From: Costus lasius
Taxonomy: Eukaryota > Streptophyta > Magnoliopsida > Zingiberales > Costaceae
Assembly (NCBI GenBank): GCA_027563935.2
Contig: CM050453.2
Location: 66,944,018-67,008,017, forward strand
Length of the DNA: 64,000 bases
Direction of reading: 5' to 3'
Shown in pieces: positions 36,601 to 48,270 of the stretch (positions are counted from its first letter, which is position 1; every line of letters begins with the position of its first letter). The position numbers and the translations under genes are program-made. The notes beneath the pieces were generated by a model. That model saw nothing but the letters and a program-made list of their open reading frames with translations, was not told the DNA's origin and ran no database searches.

Positions 36601-38253
36601 AACATGTGCGAGGTAACCCTTACACCCACTAGCAAGTAACTTTCTGGCTTGTAGGAAAGATATTACATGCGGTCCTTGGTCTGACACTAGACCTCTCACA
36701 AAAATCCGATTCCCATCTAGCAGATTCAAGGTGATTATTTTCTCAAAGCAATCCACAGTGGCATGATGTGAGGATAACCAATCCATACCTAGGATGACAT
36801 CATAGTCTTGCATGTCTAAGAGGATTAGATCTACAAGAAACTCATAACCCTCTACATGCACTACACAATCAGCACAAACAGTGTCTGTAGATAATGATTT
36901 CCCTAAGGGAGTACTTACAGACACAACATAATTCAGCACCTTAGGTAACACAGGGAAACATGCAGCAAATTTAACAGATACAAAAGACAAATTTGCACCA
37001 GGGTCAAATAAAATGCGAGCTAATTGATCGAATACAAATAAGGTACCTTCCACGACGGATCGGGAAGCCCGTGTATCCTTCTCAGCCACGGCATAAACTC
37101 GAGTTTGGACTGTAGGCTTATCTGCGCCTCTCTGCTGCATCTCAGGTTCTTTGCAGTCCTTGACCATGTGCCCAGGTTTCTTACACCTGAAGCATACACC
37201 ATTCTTCTTATAACAGTCCTTCATTAGATGTCCCTTGAGCCCACAATAATGACAATTCCGGTCCTCTGTGATACTGTTCTTTACATCCCTGGTATCCCTG
37301 AACTGCTGCGGTGCATCCCTGGACTGCTGCGGTGCCTTGTAAGAGTAAGGCTTATACCTGCTCTTCTTGTAGTCTTTATGCCTAGGGTACTTCTTACCCT
37401 TGCCGCCATTACCATACTGAGGAGCCGCCGCCTCAGCTGCAGGAACCACCGTCACGGCCACACTAGAACTCCTCTCAGATATGTACCTCTCAATGGTGCG
37501 TGCTCGTCCAACAGTCTCAACGTAAGTCTCCAAGTGCTGAGCACCAACCTGCTCCCGAATGTCCCATCTGAGACCTCTGAGAAACTTGGTAGCCCTCCTC
37601 TTTTCAGTGTTTATCAGGTGAGGGGCATACTTTCCCAACTTAGTGAACTGTAACTCATACTGGTCCACAGTCATATCACCCTGCTCCAGATGAATAAATT
37701 CCACCTCTCGGTCCTCCACCAAGCTATCGGGGAAGTACTTCTCATTAAATTGAGACAAGAAATAGGGCCAATCTACTGTTTCATGTCTTTCTTCAGCAAG
37801 CCTCACCACGCCCTTCCACCACTCATCTGCGTCACCACGCATCATATAGGTGGTCAGACACAGCTTGTCCTCATCTGTGCAACGCATGACTTGAAAAATC
37901 TTGTCCAAAACCAACTGCCAGTTCTCTGCAGTACTTGATTCTGAGCCCCCATAAAAAGAGCTAGGACCCAGTTTCTGGAATTCACTCACAAGTGAGGCAT
38001 AGCGCCTGTGAGTGTCCTCCTGAGAGTCAGTCCCCACTCCTCGCGTAGTAGTCTGGGATCTCTCCTGAGTCAATTGCTGCAAGAGCTGCTGTTGTGCTTC
38101 TTGATGCTGAGTCTGTTGCTGCTGCAGCATCTGAGCTTGCCTCTCTATCATGGCACCCTGTTGTTGTACCATGCCTGTCAGAGTCGCAATGGCTCTCGTG
38201 AGATCCGAGGTCTGCTCGCCTTCACTGCTAGCATTTCCTCTGGATCGCACCAT
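33650..38253 (-). pseudogene. Gypsy G2 Gag-Pol, frameshift and three stops
   Basis: ATG 38251-38253 (MVRSRGNAS) opens Gag; an upstream in-frame ATG at 38280 adds nine unlikely residues. The Q-rich N-terminus is intact, unlike G1. Two zinc knuckles, protease (LFDPGA) and RT with FIDD at 35992-36003 stay open. A 1-bp deletion near 35684 shifts the frame between RT and RNase H, and TAA at 35645-35647 follows in the original frame. RNase H and the integrase zinc region are open 35644-34751. TAG 34748-34750 (CAG in G1) and TGA 34682-34684 (AGA in G1) cut the integrase. 34681-33650 holds the D/D/E core and the chromodomain-like end. Inactive, but Gag-PR-RT could still be translated. Confidence 0.93.
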
Positions 38254-38365
38254 CTTAATTCCTACACACACACATACCATAATAAGGAAACAAACATAAA
38301 CCTATCAGATGTCTAGCAATACACAAACATGTTTTCCCCCGAACTAAGTTTTAGCTAACCAACCC

Positions 38366-38377
38366 CCTCTGATACCA
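38366..38377 (-). other. Primer-binding site of G2
   Basis: Minus strand TGGTATCAGAGG, 3 nt from the 5' LTR edge at 38381. Confidence 0.88.
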
Positions 38378-38380
38378 TTC

Positions 38381-38893
38381 TGTCACATCCCGTTATCTTA
38401 ACCCCAAACAAGCAACACAAGTCATAGAGAAACAGGATGTTATCATACAAGATCGATTCACATGCTAGGTAAAACCAAGTTCAAGAAAACACGATCTGAA
38501 AATTTTCGAGAATCCATACATAGAATCTCAGCGAAAACACAATTTCAGAAATGTACCTGCCACCACTCAATACTTGCACTAGACATATGCAAGTTCACAT
38601 TTATATCAAATCCGTTTGCAAAAATACCAATCGACTCAAATTGGAAACCAAAGTCACAATGTCGATTCTATAAACTCATGAAACTAACATGAATAATACC
38701 AAACACCGAAACTAGGCCAAAGCCCGCGGTGACACAAAAATCAAAACTTCAAAACTTAAAACTGCCACAACCGGCAACACAAGTTCACATAATTCGGCCA
38801 CAACCGGCCCCAGTTAATTAAGCACAAAAGTCTTATACATTAACCAGCATAATATCCATATCAACGCTAACTCAAGAAATGCGCCCCTGCTCT
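38381..38893 (-). repeat. 5' LTR of G2, truncated (513 bp)
   Basis: Matches 31068-31580 with two substitutions noticed (near 38563 and 38708). It stops after GCCCCTGCTCT where the 3' LTR continues ACACCTGAAAA. Confidence 0.92.
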
Positions 38894-39538
38894 TGTAAGA
38901 TCCAAGGATCTTAAGTCCTGGTAAGTATTATTTTGATTTAAATAAAATCATTGACTGTGGATATTACGTTAAGCAGTATTGGATGTTAATTAACTAGCTT
39001 ATTGGATGTTAATTAACTGGCTTATTGATTGTTAATTTGTAATTAATTAATTAGACCTTATTGGATATTAATTAAATCCTTATTGGATTTTCATTTAAGT
39101 GAATGGTTAATTGTTAGTTAATGGTTAAATTAATTAGTTAACTATGGGTTATTGGGTTTACACTTAAATTAGATGGATTTTGAGTTTAAAATTCGAATTA
39201 ATTAGTTAGTGGGTTAAACCCTATTTGAATTAATTGGTTAGCGGGTTTAAAATTTAAAAACCGAAAATTCAAGTTGGTAATTTCGACTAGGGTAGGAGAA
39301 TTGGCATTTTTGGCTTGGAAGAAACCTTAGGGCGACGGCTTGAAGGCTTGGGCGATTCTTGAAGGCTTGGAGGTGTAATTCCTTTCTTCCTCTTCCTTTC
39401 TTCCCTTGGCCGGCGTCTTTGGTGTTGGTGGTGTCTCTCTTCCACTGTTGGCGATATTTGGTGGCGTCTTTCAAGGCCTTAGACGAGTTTGTAAGAGAGA
39501 TTTTTCATCTTGGTGTTCACGGTTGAGGTGAGTGGATG
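38894..39538 (+). repeat. Gypsy LTR fragment G3, inverted relative to G2
   Basis: Starts exactly at an LTR terminus (TGTAAGATCCAAGGATC) and follows the reverse complement of 33620-33035 with many differences and indels, so it is a third gypsy copy and not a fold-back of G2. It loses homology after GAGGTGAGTGGA; 39539-39553 is an unassigned joint before A3. No coding sequence. Confidence 0.85.
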
Positions 39539-39553
39539 TTCTCCTTCACCTAG

Positions 39554-41027
39554 TTCCTCCTTGCGCAATTCTTGTGCTAGCAAAAATGCCAAGGTGTCCT
39601 TTTGTGTTGAGGAGATGAGATGATCCTCCTTGCTAGCCGAGAGCTCTCCCTCTTCGATCTTGACGATCCCCTTGGACTATCCTCCAAAAACCCGAGAGAG
39701 CTTCGAAAAACAAGAGGCATTGAGGCAAATGGCGTTTTGGCGTTAGGCGTTACAAGACTTCCCATAATGGAAAGTCATCAAGACATGCGTTCATGTCTTG
39801 TGAACTAATCCACAACGCCAATTCAATTGAACCAAGCGATTACAAATGTGAACCGATTCAATTGAATTCGGTCCAATTGCATTTGGTCCATAGACCAAAT
39901 TGAACCAAGCCAAGCCATGGTCTAAATCTCATATGAACCATGAAGGTTCAAGATCTAACCGTACATCTCTTGATGCTCTTGATCTCACCGATCTAGCATC
40001 AATACTCTCGATCGAAGCTTACCGATCTCAAGCCCTAATCAATCAAACATGATCAGACCGGATCTCACTTACAATCAGAGTTTAAACTCCTTTAAACTGA
40101 ATCAAAACAATCCAGTCCACACGATCTGACTCAAGTAAGCCATATCACCAAATTGTGCGACCCTAAGGGTATCCTTTAAATGTCGGTAACGATAACTAAC
40201 GTTATCACAATCAGTGAGGGGTATCTAGCAACACATCACTGTCTCCCGATATAAAGGAAAGAGTCTTCCAAGACTTCACCCAAACCACAGCTCAAGTGTG
40301 AATCCACTTCACTAAACATACATGTTTCCTTTGCCACTGGATGTTCTTATTGGACAAGTGTGTCAAGCTTGTTATTCCAATATGATGAGCATGACTAGAT
40401 CAGATGAACATAGTCATCTGGGTATGGCCATACACTTTCTCAATCATCTCATGCAGGGGGCCCCCTTTAGAACATCACACTCCTTAAACAAGGAGACGGC
40501 AATCCTATATCTATCACTAGTGCCCTAACCTGACTCATGATCATTATCCAAGATAGTCTATTACCATTATGTTTCAAATGATATTGAACTACCTCAAAAC
40601 AATGACAATTATCATTTAGAAACACAAGTGATCTCAAGTCAGAGGAAGTATGCCACTTGCTTGTATATAAGGATTATTCACATTGTGACAAGCAATTGAA
40701 TATCCTAGTAGGGTCTGTCCAGTACATCCAATGTACCCATGAGTCTACATCTTATTCCATGCTCGAAGCATCCTATAAGATTAGAACACATATTAGTCTC
40801 AATCATATCAAGGCTGTCTCATGTTCACCAAGATATCTCGACTAAGGACATTACAGCATGTCAGCCTAGCTGAACAGCATTGAGACATTATTCAGAAGTA
40901 CACTTATTGCAGCAGACAATGTAACATACTGAATAACAACCATTGCCTTTATAAACATAAGAGTTTATACATGATACTGATAGAATCCTAAGGCCTCAAA
41001 CATTAGCCTTAAGGGCATACCCCAACA
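39554..41027 (-). repeat. 3' LTR of A3, U5-side end missing
   Basis: Homology to the 5' LTR begins at TTCCTCCTTGCGC (39554, equal to 47007) and runs to the intact PPT-side end at 41027. Confidence 0.9.
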
Positions 41028-41039
41028 ATCTCCCACTTG
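41028..41039 (-). other. Polypurine tract of A3
   Basis: Minus strand CAAGTGGGAGAT, as in A2 and A4. Confidence 0.85.
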
Positions 41040-41047
41040 CACTTAAT

Positions 41048-44000
41048 CTAATGGTTGAGAAATCTCAAACCCATATTATTACAGTGCTTCTCATGCTTCT
41101 GCTGCGCCAGAGGCTTGGTAAGCGGGTCAGCCAGATTGTCATCTGTATGAACCTTGCAGATTTTGATCTCGCCACGATCAATGATCTCCCGGATCAAGTG
41201 AAACCGTCTCTGTATGTGCATGGACTTCTGGTGCGACCGTGGTTCCTTTGCTTGTGCTATTGCTCCAGTGTTATCACAGAAGATAACCAAAGGATCTGCA
41301 CTCGAAGGAACGACACCAAGTTCCTGAATGAACTTACGAATCCACACTGCCTCCTTGGATGCTTCCGAGGCTGCAACATACTCGGCTTCTGTTGTGGAAT
41401 CAGCAACAGTAGACTGTTTGAAACTTTTCCACACCACTGCTCCTCCATTCAAGCTAAAAACATAGCCTGATTGCGATCGGAAATCATCCTGGTCCGACTG
41501 GAACGAAGCGTCAGTATATCCTTCTATACTGAGTTCTTCCTGACCACCATATATCAAGAACATATCTTTGGTCCTCCGCAGATATTTTAAAATGTTCTTG
41601 ACCGCAATCTAGTGTGCCTGACCTGGATTACTTTGGAACCGACTGGTCACGCTTAACCCGTAAGCGACGTCTGGGCGAGTACACAACATCGCATACATAA
41701 TGGACCCAATAGCCGAAGCATAAGGCGTATTGTCCATTTCATCTTTCTCAGTCTGTGTTTGTGGACACTGACTCTTCGAAAGATTCAGACCATGTCTGAC
41801 TGGAAGATATCCTCTTTTAGAATTCTCTAAATGGAATCTCTCCAGGACCTTATCGATGTAAGTACTCTGGCACAGCCCGAGAAGCCTCTTAGATCTATCC
41901 CTGTAGATCTTCACACCTAACACATGGCTGCTTCTCCTAAATCTTTCATCTGGAAACATTTTCCTAACCATGCTTTAACAGCATGCAGTTCAGGAATATC
42001 GTTTCCAATGATTAAGATATCATCGACGTAGAGGACTAGGAAAGTAATCACGCTCCCACTAAACCTCTTATATACACACGGGTCATCTTCGTTCTTGATG
42101 AAACCAAACTCAGAGATTGATTCATCAAAATGAATATTCCAGCTTCTAGATGCTTGTTTAAGTCCATAAATGGACTTATTTAACTTGCATATTTTATGAC
42201 GATCTGATGGATTAGTGAAACCTTCAGGTTGTGTCATATACACATCCTCATCCAGTTTTCCATTAAGGAAAGCGGTCTTCACATCCATCTGCCAGATCTC
42301 ATAATCGTAATATGCTGCTATCGCGAAAAGAATCCGAATAGACTTGAACATGACTACAGGAGAGAAAGTTTCATCATAATCTATCCCGTAGATTTGTTTG
42401 AAACCTTTCGCAACTAGCCTGCCTTTATAGGTAACCACGTTACCATCCATGTCAATCTTCTTCTTGAAGATCCATTTACAGCCTATAGGGATTACTCCCG
42501 GAGGCGGATCAACCAAATCCCAGACCTGGTTATCTGACATGGAGTCCATTTCGGCTCGCATAGCTTCAAGCCATCTAGCTGACTCCGGTCCACTGACCGC
42601 ATCCGCATAAGTGAGGGGTTCATCATTATCAATGATGTAGACTCCGTCATAGCGCTCAGGCTGTCGACGAATCCTTCCCGATCTTCGCGGTTCCGTGATA
42701 TCTGAGCCTCAGGTTGTTCAATAACCTGTTCTACCGGCTCAGGCTCATCCAACTGTGCTTGACTACTTTGTCCTTCGTCTGGATTCACATCCAGCTTTAT
42801 TTCTCTCCCACTGGCTTCTTGCAGAAGAAACTCCTTCTCAAGAAAAACTGCCGTCCGAGCAACAAATACTTTGTTCTCTTTGGGATCGTAGAAATAATAA
42901 CCCTTAGTTTCCTTAGGGTATCCGACAAAGATACATTTCTCAGATCTTCTCTCTAGTTTCCCAGAGGCGAGCTTTTTGACATAAGCCTCGCAACCCCAGA
43001 TCTTAATAAATGTCAAGCTCGGCTGTTTCCCATACCATAACTCATATGGAGTCTTTGAAACTGCCTTGGATGGCACTCGGTTTAGTACCTTTGCAGCTGT
43101 TTCCAGTGCAAAACCCCAAAAGGAGTAAGGTAGAGTAGCCTGACTCATCATAGAACGAACCATATCAAGTAATGTTCTATTTCTCCTCTCGGACACACCA
43201 TTCCATTGCGGTGTTCCTGGCGGAGTGAGCTGTGAGATGATCCCACACTCCTTCAGATAGTCAGTAAACTCTCGACTTAGGTATTCTCCACCTCGATCAG
43301 AATGAAGTGCCTTGATATTTTGGCCTAACTGATTCTGTACTTCATTTTTGAACTCTTTGAACTTGTCAAAAGATTCACTCTTATGTCTCATTAGATAGAC
43401 ATACCCATATCTACTGAAATCATCAGTAAAGGTAATGAAGTATGAATAGCCACCTCTGGCATGTTTACTAAATGGCCCACACACATCACTGTGTATAAGG
43501 TCAAGTAAACCTGAAGCCCTTTGACCTTTGTTAGGAAAAGGAGACTTCGTCATTTTACCCAATAAACAAGCTTTGCATGTATCAATCTCCTCATAGGAGA
43601 ATGATCCCAGCAGTCCATGATCATGCAACCGCTTAATGCGCTTCTTGTTAATATGGCCTAAATGACTATGCCATAGCAAGGTGCTGTGATCAGCATACTT
43701 GGCTTTCTTATTATCAATATTTTGTATAGAACATTCCATGTCCAACATGAATAACCCATTGTTAATTGATCCAGAAGCATAAACAATATTATCATAAGAC
43801 AAAATACACTTTGAAATATTGCATTCAAAGGAAAATCCTTTCCTGACAAGAGCAGGAATAGAGATAATATTTTTCGTAATGCTTGGTACAAAGTAACAAT
43901 TGTCTAGTTCCAATACAAGTCCAGATGGTAATGAGATGTAATAAACCCCTACAGCAACAGCAGCAACCCGTGCCCCGTTTCCAACTCGTAGGTCCACCTC

Positions 44001-44927
44001 ATGCTGTCCCACCTGTCTTCTTCTCTTGAGTTCCTGTACATTTGAACAAATGTGAACTCCACATGCAGTGTCCAACACCCATGATATAGAAGAAGAAAAC
44101 ATGACCTCAGTCACAAATATACCTGAGCCAGAAGCGATGCTTCCCTTCTTGTCTCCTTGGAGCGCTTTACAGTCCTTTTTCCAGTGACCCAGCTGGCCAT
44201 AGTGGAAACATTTGTTGTCCTTCGACCGCTTCACCTTTTGTTTCAGAGCCTTGCTGTAGCTCTTGACAGGGGTTTTGCCCTTCTTCCGCTTCTTCTTGTT
44301 CCTGGAAGGGAACATCAAGACAGAGGTTGAAGGCTTTCCCTTCAGAGTTTCCTCAGTAGTCAAGAGCATATTCAGCAACTCTGCCGGAGTACAATCGATT
44401 TTGTTCATATTAAAATTAATAATGAACGCATCGAAGGAGGCCGGGAGAGACTGCAGAATAATGTCTACAGCAAGCTCCTGATTGATGGTATGCCCCAGTT
44501 TCTCCAGAGCCTCCTTGTGCCCAATCATCTTGAGCACGTGAGCTCCCACTGGGCTCCCTTCAGCCAGTTTGCTCTGAAAGAAAAGCTTGGTCAAATTATA
44601 GCGTTCAGTCCTCGCTTGTGCAGCATACAACATCTTGAGGTTTGCTATAATTTCTATAGCAGACATATCCTCATGCTGACGCTGCAGCGGTGGCGTCATA
44701 GACGCTAGCATCAGGCAAGCAACATCAATGCTATCATTGACATGCTTTTCATAGGCATCGCGAACCGCCCTTGCGGCGTTCGCAGCGGGTTGAGGCGGTA
44801 TAGCCGTCTCGAGGACATACAGTTTCCTCTCAGCCTTAAGAATAATCTTAAGGTGTCCGTACCAGTCCGAGAAGTTTGGCCCAGCAAACTTCTCCCTTTC
44901 CAGTAGGGATCGCACATTGAAGCTCAT
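41048..44927 (-). pseudogene. Copia A3 Gag-Pol, two frameshifts and one stop
   Basis: ATG 44925-44927 (MSFNVRSLLEREK) is the only intact family A Gag start here. Gag, protease (DTACG) and integrase (zinc region, D/D/E) are open to about 42694, where one C is missing from the GGTTCCCGTG seen in A4, so the frame changes before RT. RT is open in the next frame (YVDD 42019-42030) until a missing A near 41935. RNase H is in the third frame, with TAG 41609-41611 replacing TGG. In the zinc knuckle the second cysteine is tyrosine (TAT at 44199-44201; CFHYGQLGHWKKDC), which should stop zinc binding. A Gag-PR-INT protein is possible; a full polyprotein is not. Confidence 0.93.
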
Positions 44928-46755
44928 GGTGTTCGTTGCTGCAGGAATCTACAACAATGCAAGAACAGCAAGGTCAGTATCAATGTTTAGAATCAATCCA
45001 GGACTTAAGAAAGATTCTTTTCTCACTATTTTGTCTGACTGAAAAATCCATTAAACAGTCCGAAAGAGTAACACTCTTTTAGTGAGATGGGATCCAGATT
45101 TCATACTTGGTCTCCGCGTCCCGCTCAGGCGAGATAAGATGCACAAAGAGTACAAGTACTAATTTCTGGTAGGCTGTCCCTGCCAATCGCCAACCCGTGC
45201 GATTCCCCTTCATCTGGGCAATCCAGCAGACTGTGCCAACTGAGTTGGTACAACACAGTCTCTGATCCCACAGATGGCTGCCTCCATATAGCTACCATAT
45301 GCCCCATATGTAGCCAACATGGTCAAGCTGACCTGACCTACTCCCTGGACCACCACGTGCTATGCTGAGCAACGAGAAGCGATAAATCCCTTCTCTGTAA
45401 CACGCAGGTGAAATCACACACCGTCTGAAGATAGATGGACGTGCCCACTGAGTGGGTACAACACGGCTCCAACGATAGTCAGAACAGTGAGGTTTCGCGT
45501 CAGAAGGCTATCGAGCTTGATATTTTAGCGTTGGATTAACGGTCTTTTATCTTCTTAACTATCATACAAACCCTATGGTGATAGCAGAAGATAAATAAAT
45601 CATGCAAGTCTAATTATTTAAGCAATAAAAGAAAGCATGATGATCTTATGTGGTAAACGCCCATTAAGCCTAGGTAAGACCTTAAGTTAACTTAAGTCTT
45701 CACTTGAGCTCTTCTTGGGTTTTTGCCTCTCATCTGGCCCAGCCCAGGGCCCAAGCGCCCACCAGGTGAATGCGCCTCTGCCATGTGTGCTTTGAACTCT
45801 TGTCTGATTAAAATACATTTTAATCTATCTAGACAAGATTGACTCGCAGGTCAATTATACAATAAATTAATTAAAAATGTGATGCGCAGATCACAATAAT
45901 ATTAATTTACAATTTACCAGGCTCGCAGGCCCCAGCACGGCACACATTAAAAGGGCAACCCACATAAGATGAAATAGACTAGCAACATGGTATACATCCA
46001 ATTGAACATGTGATCCATAGACAAAATAAAATTTTCAAAATCCCATTGGAATCAATTTTACTTGTCTTACGTGCCCTACTACCTTACAACGGTCCATTAA
46101 TAGGGATCCACTCATCCATCTAGTCAGATCCACTGCCCTTGCATGCACCAAGTCCTAACTGACTTGAGTTGACCTAATGGTCAACCATGCATGCGCCAAG
46201 GGCTGAACAACCTCATGAGTTCTGGCAAGCGGGTGTGACCCCGGGCCTAACTCAAGAGTGTTCATTGGTTGTCTCAACCAGACCTCGCTACACGCCTGTC
46301 CGCAATCGACCTATAGCCACCTCGTGCTTGCGCACAGGTGCCATCTGGTCGACCCATCTAGGCTGTCAGATGGTCTGATCAGACTGGTTGGATCTTACTT
46401 AGAGGATGACTTCAACCCTACTAACCCGTCTAAGGGTTTATAGCAGGCGCCATTTAGATCTAATGGTGATAAGCGCGCAAGATGTAAGTTTTGATAAAAC
46501 ATCTACAACAATGCGCAAACAAACAACATGCGGTTCTTGAGAAAACAAGATACATCTAATATCTAGCATGTTGATAACCCTTAGATCTAGGCATAAGCGC
46601 AAACTTCTTGTAACAATGATACAAGCGCAAACAAACAATGTAAACATAGCATCATGTAAACGCATGTAAACAAAGCATCAAGTAAGCGCAACATAGCATC
46701 ATGTATGGATCACAAACACTTCAAAGCAATCATATAGATCATACCGAAAACCCTA
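44928..46755 (-). other. 5' leader of copia A3 (non-coding)
   Basis: 1.83 kb, collinear with the A1 leader (3494-5269). The shared blocks include those around 'ctctgatcccacagatgg' and 'cacgcaggt'. No gene seen. Confidence 0.75.
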
Positions 46756-46768
46756 GGCTCTGATACCA
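46756..46768 (-). other. Primer-binding site of A3
   Basis: Minus strand TGGTATCAGAGCC, the best match here to initiator-Met tRNA; 2 nt from the LTR edge at 46771. Confidence 0.9.
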
Positions 46769-46770
46769 AT

Positions 46771-48270
46771 TGGAGGTCCCTAAAGTAAAGGGGGTGAAAC
46801 CCTAAGCATGCGCAAATTAAAATACTTGCATGGGCGGAATTAGGGTCTCTATAGGATCGCATGTAGTATGACTATATAATCAACTTGGTTGCTTTTCGTA
46901 GATCAAGTGAAAATCTCACCATGGCCATGACTAGGACGGCGCCTTGGAAGCAAGAGGGCGAAAAAGGCTCTCCTCCAAAGAAGACACACACAAAGGTGAT
47001 GAAGACTTCCTCCTTGCGCAATTCTTGTGCTAGCAAAAATGCCAAGGTGTCCTTTTGTGTTGAGGAGATGAGATGATCCTCCTTGCTAGCCGAGAGCTCT
47101 CCCTCTTCGATCTTGATGATCCCCTTGGACTATCCTCCAAAAACCCGAGAGAGCTTCGAAAAACAAGAGGCATTGAGGCAAATGGCGTTTTGGCGTTAGG
47201 CGTTACAAGACTTCCCATAATGGAAAGTCATCAAGACATGCGTTCATGTCTTGTGAACTAATCCACAACGCCAATTCAATTGAACCAAGCGATTACAAAT
47301 GTGAACCGGTTCAATTGAATTCGGTCCAATTGCATTTGGTCCATAGACCAAATTGAACCAAGCCAAGCCATGGTCTAAATCTCATATGAACCATGAAGGT
47401 TCAAGATCTAACCGTACATCTCTTGATGCTCTTGATCTCACCGATCTAGCATCAATACTCTCGATCGAAGCTTACCGATCTCAAGCCCTAATCAATCAAA
47501 CATGATCAGACCGGATCTCACTTACAATCAGAGTTTAAACTCCTTTAAACTGAATCAAAACAATCCAGTCCACACGATCTGACTCAAGTAAGCCATATCA
47601 CCAAATTGTGCGACCCTAAGGGTATCCTTTAAATGTCGGTAACGATAACTAACGTTATCACAATCAGTGAGGGGTATCTAGCAACACATCACTGTCTCCC
47701 GATATAAAGGAAAGAGTCTTCCAAGACTTCACCCAAACCACAGCTCAAGTGTGAATCCACTTCACTAAACATACATGTTTCCTTTGCCACTGGATGTTCT
47801 TATTGGACAAGTGTGTCAAGCTTGTTATTCCAATATGATGAGCATGACTAGATCAGATGAACATAGTCATCTGGGTATGGCCATACACTTTCTCAATCAT
47901 CTCATGCAGGGGGCCCCCTTTAGAACATCACACTCCTTAAACAAGGAGACGGCAATCCTATATCTATCACTAGTGCCCTAACCTGACTCATGATCATTAT
48001 CCAAGATAGTCTATTACCATTATGTTTCAAATGATATTGAACTACCTCAAAACAATGACAATTATCATTTAGAAACACAAGTGATCTCAAGTCAGAGGAA
48101 GTATGCCACTTGCTTGTATATAAGGATTATTCACATTGTGACAAGCAATTGAATATCCTAGTAGGGTCTGTCCAGTATATCCAATGTACCCATGAGTCTA
48201 CATCTTATTCCATGCTCGAAGCATCCTATAAGATTAGAACACATATTAGTCTCAATCATATCAAGGCTGT
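46771..48270 (-). repeat. 5' LTR of A3, U3-side end missing
   Basis: Intact at the PBS side (TGGAGGTCCC on plus). It stops after ATCAAGGCTGT at 48270, where other copies continue CTCATGTTC. Confidence 0.9.

Larger units (their letters stand above)
31068..38893 (-). mobile_element. Gypsy LTR retrotransposon G2, 5' LTR truncated
   Basis: Same family as G1 but diverged, with shorter LTRs. 3' LTR, PPT, Gag-Pol, PBS and only 513 bp of the 5' LTR before an abrupt switch to an inverted gypsy LTR (G3). The 513 bp differ from the 3' LTR at two positions I noticed, so insertion was fairly recent. It interrupts A2 gag; left flank ATATT. Confidence 0.92.
39554..48270 (-). mobile_element. Copia retrotransposon A3, both outer LTR ends missing
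   Basis: Minus strand: 5' LTR (truncated), PBS, leader, Gag-Pol with three lesions, PPT, 3' LTR (truncated). The overlapping LTR parts keep a constant 7453-bp offset, with only about three substitutions in 1.25 kb. About 236 bp is missing from the left end of the 3' LTR and about 210 bp from the right end of the 5' LTR. No target duplication can exist. Confidence 0.92.

Noticed and set aside
38381..39538. Fold-back palindrome of G2's own LTR
   Set aside because: The inverted part differs from the G2 LTR by many substitutions and indels, and the two arms cover different LTR regions, so it is a separate gypsy copy.
46756..46768. tRNA gene suspected from the initiator-Met-like sequence
   Set aside because: Only the 12-13 nt primer-binding complement is present next to an LTR end; no cloverleaf around it.
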